Positions 50,476 through 59,259 are shown, counted from the first letter of the stretch. The stretch is 64,000 nt of DNA from Chryseobacterium gallinarum (GCF_001021975.1 NZ_CP009928.1:4406001-4470000), one strand, 5' to 3'. Numbers and translations: made by a program. The notes: a model not told the origin generated them from the letters alone.

Positions 50476-50685
50476 TTGATTAATTATGTAAATGATTTAA
50501 CAATTTTGCTTAATAAGCCCTCAGAAAGAAATTTATCCTTACAAGAACGGGAAGCCTATTATGAAAAAAAACTTTTACAACCCGGAGAACTCTACTTAGG
50601 TCCAGCTCATTTAATTTTCAGGAATATAAAACAATACATATACTGCTATTCATCAGGTTATAAGAATTTTAAGAAATTTTATTAA
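50476..50685 (+). CDS. Possible small protein, start uncertain
   Basis: The open frame up to 50685 reads plausibly as protein in its middle (LNKPSERNLSLQEREAYYEKK in two parts, LLQPGELYLGPAHLIF), but it lacks an ATG; the first usable codon is TTG at 50476. It could be the end of a decayed gene. The rest of the 50,219-50,700 interval is AT-rich and shows no other gene. Confidence 0.3.
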   Translation: MINYVNDLTILLNKPSERNLSLQEREAYYEKKLLQPGELYLGPAHLIFRNIKQYIYCYSSGYKNFKKFY

Positions 50686-50705
50686 TTATATTTATTCTAA
50701 ATTAA

Positions 50706-50713
50706 TATATTTG
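50706..50713 (+). promoter_or_regulatory. -7 element immediately before the small Cys/Lys-rich gene
   Basis: TATATTTG fits TAnnTTTG, and its end is only 4 bp before the ATG at 50718. If used, transcription would begin at or next to the start codon, giving a leaderless message. Confidence 0.45.
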
Positions 50714-50717
50714 CAGC

Positions 50718-50870
50718 ATGAATATGATTATCCCATTTAAAGTTCCGCCTTTGGCCCCTGTATACTCATTCAACAATGAAGAGATGTTCTGCGAAAAGAA
50801 ATCATGCTGTAAAAAATTCAAGAAAGGCAAAAGATGTAAAAAATGCCCGGGGAGAAAAAAAATGGCTTAA
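50718..50870 (+). CDS. Small Cys/Lys-rich protein, 50 residues
   Basis: The first half (MNMIIPFKVPPLAPVYSFN) is hydrophobic. The second half is packed with Lys and five Cys (MFCEKKSCCKKFKKGKRC, then KKCPGRKKMA). The CxxC-like spacing (C...CC...C..C) suggests metal binding, and the basic charge suggests nucleic-acid or membrane contact. A -7 element sits just before the ATG. It ends 1 bp before the convergent DnaJ-domain gene. The family is not recognised. Confidence 0.5.
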   Translation: MNMIIPFKVPPLAPVYSFNNEEMFCEKKSCCKKFKKGKRCKKCPGRKKMA

Positions 50871-50871
50871 G

Positions 50872-51519
50872 CTAGCTAAAAGTTTTTAGCAAAAAATAAA
50901 TAGCTAACGCCAATATAATAAGTCCCCAAAACAATACTACAATTTTAGGCTGACCCGACCGGTTTACAACTGTCCTGGGCTGTGGCTTGAACATGTCCTC
51001 AACGTTACTTTTGAATTTCTCGGTGTCATTTTCGAAAACTTCTGTAATGGTAATTCCCTGAACAACTGTTTTATGTAAAAGCGAGTTGGTAGCATGAAGC
51101 AAAAGCTGGAATTTTCCATCCTTAAATTCTGTAATCTTAAAGATCCTTTCTCCGTACGGCTTTTCCAATCCGAAAGGCAGAACCTTCACCACATCAGCAT
51201 TACTTGTCTGCCAGCTGATAATGATTTCCTCCCCTTTTTTCGCATGAATTTTATTCGCTGTAAAAGTTTTGATTGCAGGTGGAATATTATACCTGAAACT
51301 TCGCTGATGGTTTTCCAAATTCTGATCATAGGCATGCCTCCTGCCCGGATCACTCAATGTTTCATACGCCTCCTGAATCTCACGGAATCGGTCTGCAAAA
51401 AAGTCATCATTGTCATTTTTATCGGGATGGTATTTCAAAGACAGCTTCCGATAAGCTTTTTTGATGTCTTCTTCTGAAGCATCCTGAGAAATCCCGAGAA
51501 AATAATAGTAATCTTTCAT
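50872..51519 (-). CDS. DnaJ-domain membrane protein
   Basis: 215 residues from the ATG at 51519 ([10 protein letters not shown]). The J domain (1-65) has the HPD motif at 31-33 (LKYHPDKND) and should stimulate an Hsp70. A strand-rich middle domain (about 85-150, [20 protein letters not shown]) follows, then a C-terminal membrane helix ([19 protein letters not shown]). It is not a full DnaJ because it lacks the Gly/Phe and zinc parts. It may recruit DnaK to the membrane. Confidence 0.85.
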   Translation of the reverse strand: MKDYYYFLGISQDASEEDIKKAYRKLSLKYHPDKNDNDDFFADRFREIQEAYETLSDPGRRHAYDQNLENHQRSFRYNIPPAIKTFTANKIHAKKGEEIIISWQTSNADVVKVLPFGLEKPYGERIFKITEFKDGKFQLLLHATNSLLHKTVVQGITITEVFENDTEKFKSNVEDMFKPQPRTVVNRSGQPKIVVLFWGLIILALAIYFLLKTFS

Positions 51520-51634
51520 TGAACAATACAAAAATAAGGATTTATTTTTCTTTGCGTCGGATGTTTATGGTAAAAACATGCAGATTTTAATTGGATTAAT
51601 GTATAGATCCTTTCTTTGCCGTAGGGTAAAAAGA

Positions 51635-51669
51635 TTCCGGCGCGGGAAGCTTTGCTTCCCGCGCCGGAA
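51635..51669. repeat. GC-rich palindrome between minus-strand genes
   Basis: TTCCGGCGCGGGAAGC (51635-51650) and GCTTCCCGCGCCGGAA (51654-51669) form a perfect 16-bp stem with a 3-base loop. It is far richer in G and C than its surroundings and resembles the palindrome at 35328-35368 in size and position. It may terminate the small gene at 51698. Confidence 0.88.
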
Positions 51670-51697
51670 CTAACAATTTCAATTGAGTTTTTACTTC

Positions 51698-51955
51698 TTA
51701 TGCTTCACAGGTATTATCTTTCCTGCAACATCCTGAATGGAATTCCTTTTTGAATTTCCCTTTCAGTTCCTGATATTCTTCATCATTCATTTCTCTGATT
51801 TTATCGGCTAATCCGAAAGGGGACCTTTCTTTAATTCCATATTCGTCAAAAATACCTTTGATAAATCTTTTTCTTTGTGCTGCTTTTTTTGCAATGAAGG
51901 CTACACCTACTACGGCTAGTGCTCCAAGAGCACCTTTTAATGCTGAATTTTTCAT
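51698..51955 (-). CDS. Small membrane-anchored protein, 85 residues
   Basis: One N-terminal hydrophobic segment (GALGALAVVGVAFIA, about 8-22) and a basic turn (KKAAQRKR) are followed by a charged helical domain (LADKIREMNDEEYQELKGKF) ending in Cys-rich HSGCCRKDNTCEA. The family is not recognised. It is the third gene after the ECF sigma factor gene, in the same direction, and may be part of that unit. Confidence 0.55.
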   Translation of the reverse strand: MKNSALKGALGALAVVGVAFIAKKAAQRKRFIKGIFDEYGIKERSPFGLADKIREMNDEEYQELKGKFKKEFHSGCCRKDNTCEA

Positions 51956-52046
51956 TTTTTCAAAATTTTAAATTTTACTACTTCTTGTTTTTTATAGAGA
52001 CGAATCAATTTTAATTTTACTTTACTACTTCTTTACAATTTTAAAA

Positions 52047-52379
52047 TTATTCGTTATTTCTGGTGAAGAACCCTCCGGAACATTTGTTTTTCCAGACTTC
52101 TTTAAATTTTTCTCTTTCTTCAGGGGACCAGGACTCCATTTTTTGTCTCATCTTTCTTTCTTTGAAATCCCTCACTCCTTTTCCAAAATGGAAACCTCCG
52201 AAAAGAATTTTACTCAGAACAAGAATCCCCATTGCCTGCCAGAATGTAATAGCCTTAGCTCCTAAAATCTCAGGAAGAAGCCAATTCCAAAGCCACATCA
52301 CAATCCATGTAACTGCGGCAAAGATCAATGGTGGACATAACAATAAGAAAATCCAGCCTTTTTTGTGTTTATGATTCAT
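52047..52379 (-). CDS. Small two-helix membrane protein after the sigma factor
   Basis: 110 residues with two membrane helices (about 9-30 and 43-62) and a charged C-terminal tail (FKERKMRQKMESWSPEEREK). It begins 11 bp after the sigma factor gene. Small membrane proteins encoded directly after an ECF sigma factor often restrain it, so an anti-sigma-like role is possible. The tail rather than the N-terminus would face the cytoplasm. This is inference from context. Confidence 0.6.
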   Translation of the reverse strand: MNHKHKKGWIFLLLCPPLIFAAVTWIVMWLWNWLLPEILGAKAITFWQAMGILVLSKILFGGFHFGKGVRDFKERKMRQKMESWSPEEREKFKEVWKNKCSGGFFTRNNE

Positions 52380-52390
52380 ACTTTCTTTTT

Positions 52391-52969
52391 CTAACTTTTT
52401 AAATCTTCATATAACTTTCTCAATCTGTTCCTTAAATGCTTCACAGCATAATTTTTTCTGCTGATGATGGTCTTAATATTTTCTCCCTGTTCATCGGCTA
52501 TTTCCTGGAGGGTTTTGTCGTTCAGTTCATTTTCTACGTACACCAGCCTTTGTTTTTCGGGAAGTTCATCAAGAGCTTCAAACAGTTTTTTCCAGATCTC
52601 ATCCTGAAACATCTTAACTTCAGGACCTGCGCTTTCATCCATCAATAGAATATCTTTGATGGAAAAATCACCATCTTCGTCTTCATAGACAAAATCTTCA
52701 AGATTTTCTGTTTTCTTTTTACGGTAACGGTCCGTAATCTTATTTGCCGTCACCCTGTACAGCCAGCCTCCTATATTTACAATCTCTGAGAGATTGGTAA
52801 GACTGCTGAACTGATACCACACTTCCTGCAGAATATCTTCTGCATCCTCCGTGTTTTTCACTTTAGGACGAATGTAAGACATCAGCTTCCCGCCGTAGTT
52901 GGAAACGGTTTGTGAGATGATGCTTTCTTTCTCCTTCTGTGGCATTGTTATTTTTTCGACAACCTCCAT
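52391..52969 (-). CDS. ECF-type RNA polymerase sigma factor
   Basis: 192 residues. Region 2 (about 25-90) has the core-binding and -10-recognition pattern (TEDAEDILQEVWYQF, then NIGGWLYRVTANKITDRYRK). Region 4 (about 125-185) carries the helix-turn-helix (LPEKQRLVYVENELNDKT, LQEIADEQGENIKTIISRKN). An acidic linker (NLEDFVYEDEDGDFS) joins them. It heads a probable three-gene unit with two small membrane proteins. Targets are unknown. Confidence 0.88.
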   Translation of the reverse strand: MEVVEKITMPQKEKESIISQTVSNYGGKLMSYIRPKVKNTEDAEDILQEVWYQFSSLTNLSEIVNIGGWLYRVTANKITDRYRKKKTENLEDFVYEDEDGDFSIKDILLMDESAGPEVKMFQDEIWKKLFEALDELPEKQRLVYVENELNDKTLQEIADEQGENIKTIISRKNYAVKHLRNRLRKLYEDLKS

Positions 52970-53273
52970 ATTGACATGACGGTTATGCTTTTGGTTTTAC
53001 TTTAATAAATTTAAAATATTTTTCTTATAATCCGGTTTTCTTTTATCCATCGCATTTTTTTGATTAAATTACTTCTCAGTTTGAGGTAGAAATTTTAAAG
53101 CAAATGGATTTAAACTTCTCTTTAAACAAAAATCCCAATATCATCTGATAATAGAAATATCCGGGATTGTTAAAAGCCGTGTAAAAAGCAAACGATACTA
53201 TAAAATCATGCAATGCCTGTTTATCACGTTATTTATAAAAACAGCGTGACTGTAACAGACAAAACGTAATTCT
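52970..53273. other. Non-coding stretch upstream of the sigma operon
   Basis: AT-rich, with no convincing frame. AATCCC (53128-53133) and GGGATT (53163-53168) could pair weakly. No consensus -7 element is clear on the minus strand near the sigma start. Confidence 0.35.
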
Positions 53274-53732
53274 TTAATGTAAATAAATCCCAAAATACCA
53301 GGTCCATACGATTAATATAACCTGCATGGGAATTCTTTGAGTGTAAAGATATTTCATTCCCGGCCCCGTATAATCTGCTTTGAAAATATTAACATTTCTC
53401 CGGGACGAGTGGATATTGGCTACAAAAACCAACAGATAAAAAACAATAAGCAAAATAGCTGTAATTTCCCGGATTGCCGGAATCATCAGCCCTATTCCCG
53501 CTGCTATTTCCAGAAATCCCGTACAATACACCCAGAACATTTTACCCGGAATAAAATCGGGAATCATCATTGCCATTCCTTTCTGAAATTTAAAATGGGA
53601 AAATCCGGTAAAAATGATAAAGATAGCCATCCCCAGATTTCCTGAAAATAAAAAATCCGGCTTTCCATGAAACACTGTTGTTCCCAGCAAAGCCAGAATG
53701 AATGTAGCAAAAAGAATGATTAATAATTTCAT
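53274..53732 (-). CDS. DoxX-like membrane protein
   Basis: 152 residues with four membrane helices (about 2-20, 28-48, 68-98 and 128-148). The FTGFSHFKFQKGMAMMIPDFIPG stretch (in two parts) and GFLEIAAGIGLMIP match the DoxX/DoxD-like family. Such proteins are found with redox and oxidative-stress functions, but the activity is not established. It lies 36 bp after an SRPBCC gene in a long minus-strand run of small stress-type genes. Confidence 0.75.
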   Translation of the reverse strand: MKLLIILFATFILALLGTTVFHGKPDFLFSGNLGMAIFIIFTGFSHFKFQKGMAMMIPDFIPGKMFWVYCTGFLEIAAGIGLMIPAIREITAILLIVFYLLVFVANIHSSRRNVNIFKADYTGPGMKYLYTQRIPMQVILIVWTWYFGIYLH

Positions 53733-53768
53733 ATGTAAACAGGAGATATTTTTAAAGATCAGGAGTTA

Positions 53769-54227
53769 TTACACCGCATCCAGGCTCACTCCTTCCGCCA
53801 GGCTTTTCACCACCATCAACCCTTTCGTAAAACCCGTATCCATGTGGTCTTTCCATTCTTTATCAACCTGAACTTCAGTATGAAGTTTTGTTTTTCCATC
53901 GAAATCGGTCAAAAAATACTTTTCAAAAGCACCACTCCACTCCATAACCTCCTTGCTTTGAGTATCTTCATGACCGTCTTTGTCTACCATTCCCAAATGT
54001 TTAAAAACTATCTGGTTGGGCTCATCAAGGCTGTCTATAGTAGATACCATTCCCTCGCCCTGAGCATTCATAAAGTAGGTTTTTCCTCCTACTTTCCAAT
54101 CAGATTTCATGACGGAACCTGCTCCGAAATGTTTTGTCCATTCAGTATACGTTTCCGGCCCCCAAAGAATGTCCCAGACCTTTTGCTTAGGAGCATTGAT
54201 TACTGTTTCGTAAGATAATGTTTCCAT
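53769..54227 (-). CDS. SRPBCC/AHSA1-like domain protein
   Basis: 152 residues forming one START-like (SRPBCC) domain: INAPKQKVWDILWGPETYTEW at the start (in two parts), DSLDEPNQIVFKHLGMV in the middle and a long C-terminal helix. The deep pocket binds hydrophobic ligands in relatives. Its neighbour at 54258 is a paralogue sharing the KVW...WG...Y..W pattern, so the pair arose by duplication. The ligand is unknown. Confidence 0.78.
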   Translation of the reverse strand: METLSYETVINAPKQKVWDILWGPETYTEWTKHFGAGSVMKSDWKVGGKTYFMNAQGEGMVSTIDSLDEPNQIVFKHLGMVDKDGHEDTQSKEVMEWSGAFEKYFLTDFDGKTKLHTEVQVDKEWKDHMDTGFTKGLMVVKSLAEGVSLDAV

Positions 54228-54257
54228 ATTTTTAATTTGTAGTGTGATAGGTTTGTA

Positions 54258-54686
54258 TTATAGTTGATTTTCTGAGAGATGTTTTATAATCCCGAGTGCT
54301 TTAGGGAATTTCTCTTCAAAAAAATCTTTAAATTCTGCCGGAGTCTGGATAATTGTTTTCAACAGCGTTCCGGTATCATTTTCCTCCAGAACATAAGATT
54401 CTGTTGCTTCTCCCCAATCCTGAGGCACTTCGATACCTTCATAAATTTCTCCCAGATGCAGGAATTTTATTTCCTGATTGGGAATAACTTTTTCAACCCT
54501 GCTATACATTCCGTTCTGTTTAGGATCAAAAAATCTGATGATATTACCTTCTTCCAATGTCCCTTCGTAGAAGGAACCTTCTGTAAAAGCAGTTGTCCAT
54601 TGTCTGTAAGTAATATCTCCCCAGAGAACACTCCATACTTTTTCCGGTTCTGCATTGATTTCAACCTCGTACGTCAATAGTTCCAT
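54258..54686 (-). CDS. SRPBCC/AHSA1-like domain protein
   Basis: 142 residues from the ATG at 54686 (MELLTYEVEINAEPEKVW), which matches the start of the paralogue downstream; the upstream seven codons are not part of the fold. It is a single SRPBCC domain with YRQWTTAFTEGSFYEG and a terminal helix. It sits 30 bp before its paralogue in the same direction, so the two are probably expressed together. Function is unassigned. Confidence 0.76.
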   Translation of the reverse strand: MELLTYEVEINAEPEKVWSVLWGDITYRQWTTAFTEGSFYEGTLEEGNIIRFFDPKQNGMYSRVEKVIPNQEIKFLHLGEIYEGIEVPQDWGEATESYVLEENDTGTLLKTIIQTPAEFKDFFEEKFPKALGIIKHLSENQL

Positions 54687-54777
54687 ATTTTTTAAATTTA
54701 TTGTCAATGAAAATTTACGGTTTTAAAGATATTAATTTCAAACACCCGTTACTGCAACAATATACAACAACAACTTG

Positions 54778-55611
54778 TTAACCTCCTACAAAATCCCCTC
54801 CGTTGATATGAATTACTTCCCCGGTAATATAACTGGCATCTTCAGAAGCAAGAAAAACATAAGCCGGAGCCACTTCAGAGGGTTGACCTGCTCTTTTCAG
54901 CGGTGTATCTTTTCCAAACGTGGAAAGATCATCAAAGGCTTCCTTTACAAGGGGCGTCCATATAGGTCCCGGGGCAACCCCGTTCACAAGAATTCCTTTT
55001 TCCGCAAGATTAGCAGACAAAGAACGGATAAAGGATAAAATAGCTCCTTTGGTAGCAGCATAATCAATCAGATGATCGCTTCCCCGGTAGGCTGTAACCG
55101 ATGTTGTACAGATAATTCTGGCTCCTTTTCCCATCAATGGAAGAAAACTCCTGGTGAAAGAGATCATTGAAATGATATTGGTATCAAATGTTTCCTGAAT
55201 CTGTTCATCAGAGATCGTCTCCAGGTGATCTTTTGAAGTATGTATCCCCGCATTATTAACAAGAATATCCAGGCCTTTCCATTCTGATTTGATCTTTTCA
55301 GCACATTGGGTTCTGAAAGACTTCCGGGTAAGATCTCCTTTCAGTAAAAGGCAGTTCTGCCCTTCCTGTTCAACCAGCCTTTGAGTTTCTTTCGCGTCAT
55401 CAACGCTTTCTTTGTAAACAATGGCAACATCGGCCCCTTCTCTGGCAAAGTGGACGGCTACAGCCTGTCCTATACCGCTGTCACCTCCGGAAATAACCGC
55501 TTTTTTACCTAGCAGCTTCCTGCTTCCCTGATAATCATTCCTGATAATTTCAGGAAAAATCCCATCCTTAGGGACTTTCGATTTAGATTGGGATTTGTTC
55601 TGTGTTTTCAT
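54778..55611 (-). CDS. Short-chain dehydrogenase, YghA/general-stress type
   Basis: 277 residues from the ATG at 55611. A polar N-terminal extension (about 1-35) precedes a classical SDR: SGGDSGIGQAVAV (cofactor loop), LVNNAGIH, catalytic Ser (ICTTSVTAYRG), Tyr and Lys (DYAATKGAIL), and a C-terminal INGGDFVGG. The extension and motifs match YghA and Bacillus general-stress dehydrogenases, which reduce small aldehydes or ketones. It stands alone within the stress-gene run. Confidence 0.87.
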   Translation of the reverse strand: MKTQNKSQSKSKVPKDGIFPEIIRNDYQGSRKLLGKKAVISGGDSGIGQAVAVHFAREGADVAIVYKESVDDAKETQRLVEQEGQNCLLLKGDLTRKSFRTQCAEKIKSEWKGLDILVNNAGIHTSKDHLETISDEQIQETFDTNIISMISFTRSFLPLMGKGARIICTTSVTAYRGSDHLIDYAATKGAILSFIRSLSANLAEKGILVNGVAPGPIWTPLVKEAFDDLSTFGKDTPLKRAGQPSEVAPAYVFLASEDASYITGEVIHINGGDFVGG

Positions 55612-55658
55612 AAGCAAATCTTTCTCTAAATAGCATCAAACAATAAGCCGAAATAACT

Positions 55659-56525
55659 TTAAGAGTTATAAGCGTCTTCAAGATCCTGTATGATAATTTT
55701 CTGCATTTTCATCATAGCCTCTACTACTTTTTGCGCTTTTTCCCGGTCAGAAGCATTCATCAGCTGGATGAGTCTTTTAGGAACGATTTGCCAGCTAAGT
55801 CCGTATTTATCTTTCAGCCAGCCACACATACTTTCTTTGCCTCCATCCGAAGTAAGGGCATTCCAATAGTCATCCGTTTGTTTCTGATCATCCGTCATAA
55901 CCACCATTGAGATTCCTTCATTGAAATCAAACTGGTGATCATAAGAGTTATCCATACAGAAAAAGCTGTAATTATCCAATACAAAATGAGCATGCTGAAC
56001 ATTTTCCGTAGGTTCAGGAATAGGATGACCTTCGCCACTATCTCCATATTTTAAAACATTTCCGATTCTGGAATTGGGAAAAATCTGTGTATAAAGCTCC
56101 ATAGCTTCTTTAGCTTTACCATTATTACCATGGATAAACATCAGCGTAGGAACTATTGTCTGATCACTTGCTTTTTCTCCGAAAAACAACTGCCATGTTA
56201 CTCCATATTTATCCTGTACCCAGCCATATTTCTTACTCCAGGAATAAGATCCCAGATCCATCAGAGCAATCCCCCCTTCCAATAGCTGATCCCAATATTT
56301 CTGAACTTCATCTTCAGTTTCACAGATAACCATGAAAGAAATGGAAGGATTTTTCTTGAATTGAGGGCCTCCATTCAGCAACATCAGTCTCTGCCCGAAT
56401 ACATCAATGTTCATAACAACCGGTGTATCAGCAGTAATTTCACCGTTAAAAACCTTACAGTAAAATTCAGCAGCTTGTTTGGCATCTCCGTCATACCAAA
56501 GACATGGAAAAATATCGTTATTCAT
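55659..56525 (-). CDS. Double-domain VOC protein (PhnB-like)
   Basis: 288 residues with two PhnB-like VOC domains: 1-125 (PCLWYDGDAKQAAEFYCKVF, then VQDKYGVTWQLFFGE) and 126-262 (PTLMFIHGNNGKAKEAMELY, then LKDKYGLSWQIVPKRL), plus a helical tail. The paired domains form one pseudo-symmetric unit. No full metal triad is evident, as in many PhnB-like proteins, so it may bind rather than convert ligands. It is one of several VOC genes in this region. Confidence 0.8.
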   Translation of the reverse strand: MNNDIFPCLWYDGDAKQAAEFYCKVFNGEITADTPVVMNIDVFGQRLMLLNGGPQFKKNPSISFMVICETEDEVQKYWDQLLEGGIALMDLGSYSWSKKYGWVQDKYGVTWQLFFGEKASDQTIVPTLMFIHGNNGKAKEAMELYTQIFPNSRIGNVLKYGDSGEGHPIPEPTENVQHAHFVLDNYSFFCMDNSYDHQFDFNEGISMVVMTDDQKQTDDYWNALTSDGGKESMCGWLKDKYGLSWQIVPKRLIQLMNASDREKAQKVVEAMMKMQKIIIQDLEDAYNS

Positions 56526-56655
56526 AATTTTAGATTTTATTAATCGTTAATTTTTTTATTGATCATAAACGGGATAAGACCTTATCAGGCCATTGCCTAT
56601 AAAAAAATCCTCATTCCTGCAATGGTATGATAATGAATATTTGTCGTCGTATATT

Positions 56656-56895
56656 TTACAATTCCTTAAAAAACACCTGGTGTTCTTTCATATGATTTTT
56701 CAGCTTCATTACTGTATTTTTACCGAAGCCATGCAGCTGTAAAATTTCTTTTTCAGAATAATCCGACAGCTTTTCCAGAGAGTCTATCTTTTCTTTTTCA
56801 AGAGCCCGCCTTGCCGGCATTGCAATAACACCCTGAAGAAAAGTATTCTCTGAGTCACAATTAACGGTATAAATGGAATTTAAACTCTTTGACAT
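56656..56895 (-). CDS. Helix-hairpin-helix/alpha-CTD-like small protein
   Basis: 79 residues from the ATG at 56895 (MSKSLNSIYTVN). The core MPARRALEKEKIDSLEKLSD then YSEKEILQLHGFGKNTVMKL resembles the helix-hairpin-helix fold of the RNA polymerase alpha C-terminal domain. The hairpin motif is LHGFGKNT. Such stand-alone domains probably bind DNA or protein. It begins about 32 bp after the SRPBCC gene at 56928 and may be co-transcribed with it. Confidence 0.65.
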   Translation of the reverse strand: MSKSLNSIYTVNCDSENTFLQGVIAMPARRALEKEKIDSLEKLSDYSEKEILQLHGFGKNTVMKLKNHMKEHQVFFKEL

Positions 56896-56927
56896 GATGA
56901 CTAAGTTGATCATGGCTACAAAAAATT

Positions 56928-57341
56928 TTAATGATTCTCAACATACTTATGAAAATTATTAAGGATCGCATACCAGCCATCTCTCTGCATTTCCATAGAA
57001 TTCTGTTTTTCAGGATCAAAAATTTCAGTAACTTTCGTTGTATTTTCATCGATTTTATCGAAAATTACTTCTACTTTACGTCCGTCTGTAATATGATATT
57101 TTATTTTTTCGTTGGGGATAATTTCATCATAAGTACCTTCAAAATCAAAACCGAAGCTTTTGTCTTTTGCCTCCATCCTGTTTTTGAATTTCCCCCCTAC
57201 TCTAAGGTCATTCTCTGAACTGGGACATTGCCATGTTTCATGAGCAAAATTCCACTTCATAATGTGTTTAGGTTCATTGAAATAGTTCCAAACTTTTTCT
57301 ACCGGGGCTAAAATCGTAATGTCTATTTTTATCGGATCCAT
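56928..57341 (-). CDS. SRPBCC domain protein
   Basis: 137 residues: one SRPBCC fold with LAPVEKVWNYFNEPKHIMKW, FDFEGTYDEIIPNEKIKYHI and a final WYAILNNFHKYVE helix. It is more distant from the pair at 53769/54258 than those are from each other. It is likely the first gene of a unit with the helix-hairpin-helix gene. The ligand is unknown. Confidence 0.78.
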   Translation of the reverse strand: MDPIKIDITILAPVEKVWNYFNEPKHIMKWNFAHETWQCPSSENDLRVGGKFKNRMEAKDKSFGFDFEGTYDEIIPNEKIKYHITDGRKVEVIFDKIDENTTKVTEIFDPEKQNSMEMQRDGWYAILNNFHKYVENH

Positions 57342-57417
57342 AGTTCTTATTTTTATAATGAGGGAAAAAGGGGCACTTTTGTAAGCATCCCCCTTTTATA
57401 ATTAGTTAAATATAAGA

Positions 57418-57849
57418 TTATTTTCCGTATTCCTCATTATAGTTCACCATCCAATGAACACCATATTTATCTTGAAAACTTCCGAAATAGTCTCCCCAAA
57501 ACTGGTCTTCAAGCGGCATTTCTATATTCCCACCTTCGGAAAGGCCTTTAAAAATTCTCTCTGCTTCCTCTCTTGAATCGGGAAAGATTGAAACATAATT
57601 ATTGTTTCCCACAGTCAGAGTTTGTCCAAATCCAGGGACAATATCTGAAGCCATCAACAGGTCATTTCCCACAGGCAGCGCAATATGCATTACCCTGTTT
57701 TTTTCTTCTTCTGATAAATTTTCAGTTCCCGGAGCATTCCCCATTTTATGGATTTCTCCTGCGAATTCTCCTCCAAAAATGGATTTGTAAAAATTGAAAG
57801 CTTCTTCAGCTGTTCCGTTAAAATTTAAGTACGGGTTTAATTTAGGCAT
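57418..57849 (-). CDS. VOC-family protein (PhnB-like)
   Basis: 143 residues, one PhnB-like VOC domain: PKLNPYLNFNGTAEEAFNFY then KSIFGGEF, HIALPVGNDLLMASDIVPG, and QDKYGVHWMVNYNEEYGK at the end. It is similar in type to the first half of the double-domain protein at 55659. The family includes small-molecule binding and resistance proteins; no substrate is assigned. It stands as a single gene with short gaps on both sides. Confidence 0.8.
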   Translation of the reverse strand: MPKLNPYLNFNGTAEEAFNFYKSIFGGEFAGEIHKMGNAPGTENLSEEEKNRVMHIALPVGNDLLMASDIVPGFGQTLTVGNNNYVSIFPDSREEAERIFKGLSEGGNIEMPLEDQFWGDYFGSFQDKYGVHWMVNYNEEYGK

Positions 57850-57955
57850 GATTTCTAATTTTATAATGTTAATATTTTTTAAACTCCAATAATACTGATG
57901 ATTGGCTAATGACAGGAATATTTTGCTGTAGCATTCCTTATCGGTATTATTATAG

Positions 57956-58732
57956 TTAATTATTTAAAAATTGTTCTACTTCCCTGGTGGTGAAGTCTAT
58001 CATATGAGTATTCAGGCTGCCATCAAAATCAGCCATCATATAAACTCCATGCGTTGCCGGCAGGATTATTAACCGTGAACCTTCCACCAAACGCCACATG
58101 GCTACCGTGTGCTCAGGCTTCATTACATCCCTGTCTCCGGTAATAAATAATGTGGGCGACTGTATAGCACTTAAGACCTCATCATCCCAATCTTCAAATG
58201 TCTGCATTCTTTTGCTGTCTTTATCAAAAAGGTTCTCCAGCTTTGAGAAGTCCGGATTGAGAGCCAAAAAATTGATTTTAAAAGCTTCCGGCATTGATTC
58301 GAGAGTGGCCTGGCTCATTGATTCGAAAAAACCGTCTATCATTCCGTTCCTTTTATAAAAGGCTGAAGCTACTATCAGTTTTTCTACTAATTGCGGATGC
58401 CGGTGAGCCACCTGCATCACTGTGTTTCCCCCATTACTGAATCCCCAGAAGGAGGCTTTACCAATTTGAAGTTCTGCTAAAAGGGCAGCGATATCATCTG
58501 CATCCTGTTCAAATGTTTCAGGAATATACCGGTGCTCACTTCTGCCGTGATTTTGTAAATCGATACCAATAAGTTGAAATTTATCTTCAAGCCTTGCAAT
58601 GACTTCTTTAAAATCATATAGAATAGAAGAGCCTCCGCCATGAATCAAAACCAAAGGCTTCCCCGTTCCATATATTTCATAGTACAGCTTAATACCGTTC
58701 ACCTGTTTATATCCTTTTTCTATCGGGCTCAT
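57956..58732 (-). CDS. Alpha/beta hydrolase
   Basis: 258 residues. The oxyanion HGGG motif is at 31-34, the nucleophile elbow GFSNGG has Ser99, and the acid and His are likely in TGDRDVM and ATHGVYM. There is no signal peptide. The cap region (about 125-190) is helical. Relatives hydrolyse esters or lactones. It starts 2 bp after a DinB-family gene, so the two are translationally coupled and probably functionally linked. Confidence 0.85.
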   Translation of the reverse strand: MSPIEKGYKQVNGIKLYYEIYGTGKPLVLIHGGGSSILYDFKEVIARLEDKFQLIGIDLQNHGRSEHRYIPETFEQDADDIAALLAELQIGKASFWGFSNGGNTVMQVAHRHPQLVEKLIVASAFYKRNGMIDGFFESMSQATLESMPEAFKINFLALNPDFSKLENLFDKDSKRMQTFEDWDDEVLSAIQSPTLFITGDRDVMKPEHTVAMWRLVEGSRLIILPATHGVYMMADFDGSLNTHMIDFTTREVEQFLNN

Positions 58733-58734
58733 GG

Positions 58735-59259
58735 TTAATAGCTAATATTTTCGTTCATCTCATATTTCATCCCCGGATAATTCAGTATTCTGCGCATCAG
58801 TCCTATTTGGCCACACAGGTAATCTTCACGTCCCAGGCACATTCCCACAAAAGTAAGCTTGGTTTCTTTGACAAAAGGAATGTTCATGCCGATTTCAAAA
58901 ATTTCATCCAGCTCTTCATCCGTAACTTCCAATAATTTTTGATAGACTTTAGGAGATATTTCGTGGAAACTTTTTTGCAGCTCTGCCAGACTTGGGTATT
59001 GACTACTTTCATTCAATGCTTTCCCTTGGAAAAAAAGGTCATTATAAGGATCTTCGGTCTGTAATCCCAATACCCCACCCAATCCATAACGCATATTGAC
59101 AAAATTCCCTGCCATCCAGATAATATGATTGGTTTTATTTTCAATTCTTTTCAATGCATCTTCTTCCGAAATGCCTTCCAAAACATTCATAAAACTTTGG
59201 GTATGCATTCTATAGGCCGGAATAATGAGTTCTATTTTTTTTGATTTTGGTGTGTCCAT
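58735..59259 (-). CDS. DinB-family protein
   Basis: 174 residues folding as a DinB-like four-helix bundle. His residues suited to a metal site include HTQSFMNVLEG (His18) and NHIIWMAGNFVNMR, but the third usual His near the C-terminus reads CLGREDYLCGQIG, without His. Metal binding may therefore be altered. DinB proteins act as thiol-dependent transferases in some cases. It is coupled to the downstream hydrolase gene. Confidence 0.75.
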   Translation of the reverse strand: MDTPKSKKIELIIPAYRMHTQSFMNVLEGISEEDALKRIENKTNHIIWMAGNFVNMRYGLGGVLGLQTEDPYNDLFFQGKALNESSQYPSLAELQKSFHEISPKVYQKLLEVTDEELDEIFEIGMNIPFVKETKLTFVGMCLGREDYLCGQIGLMRRILNYPGMKYEMNENISY

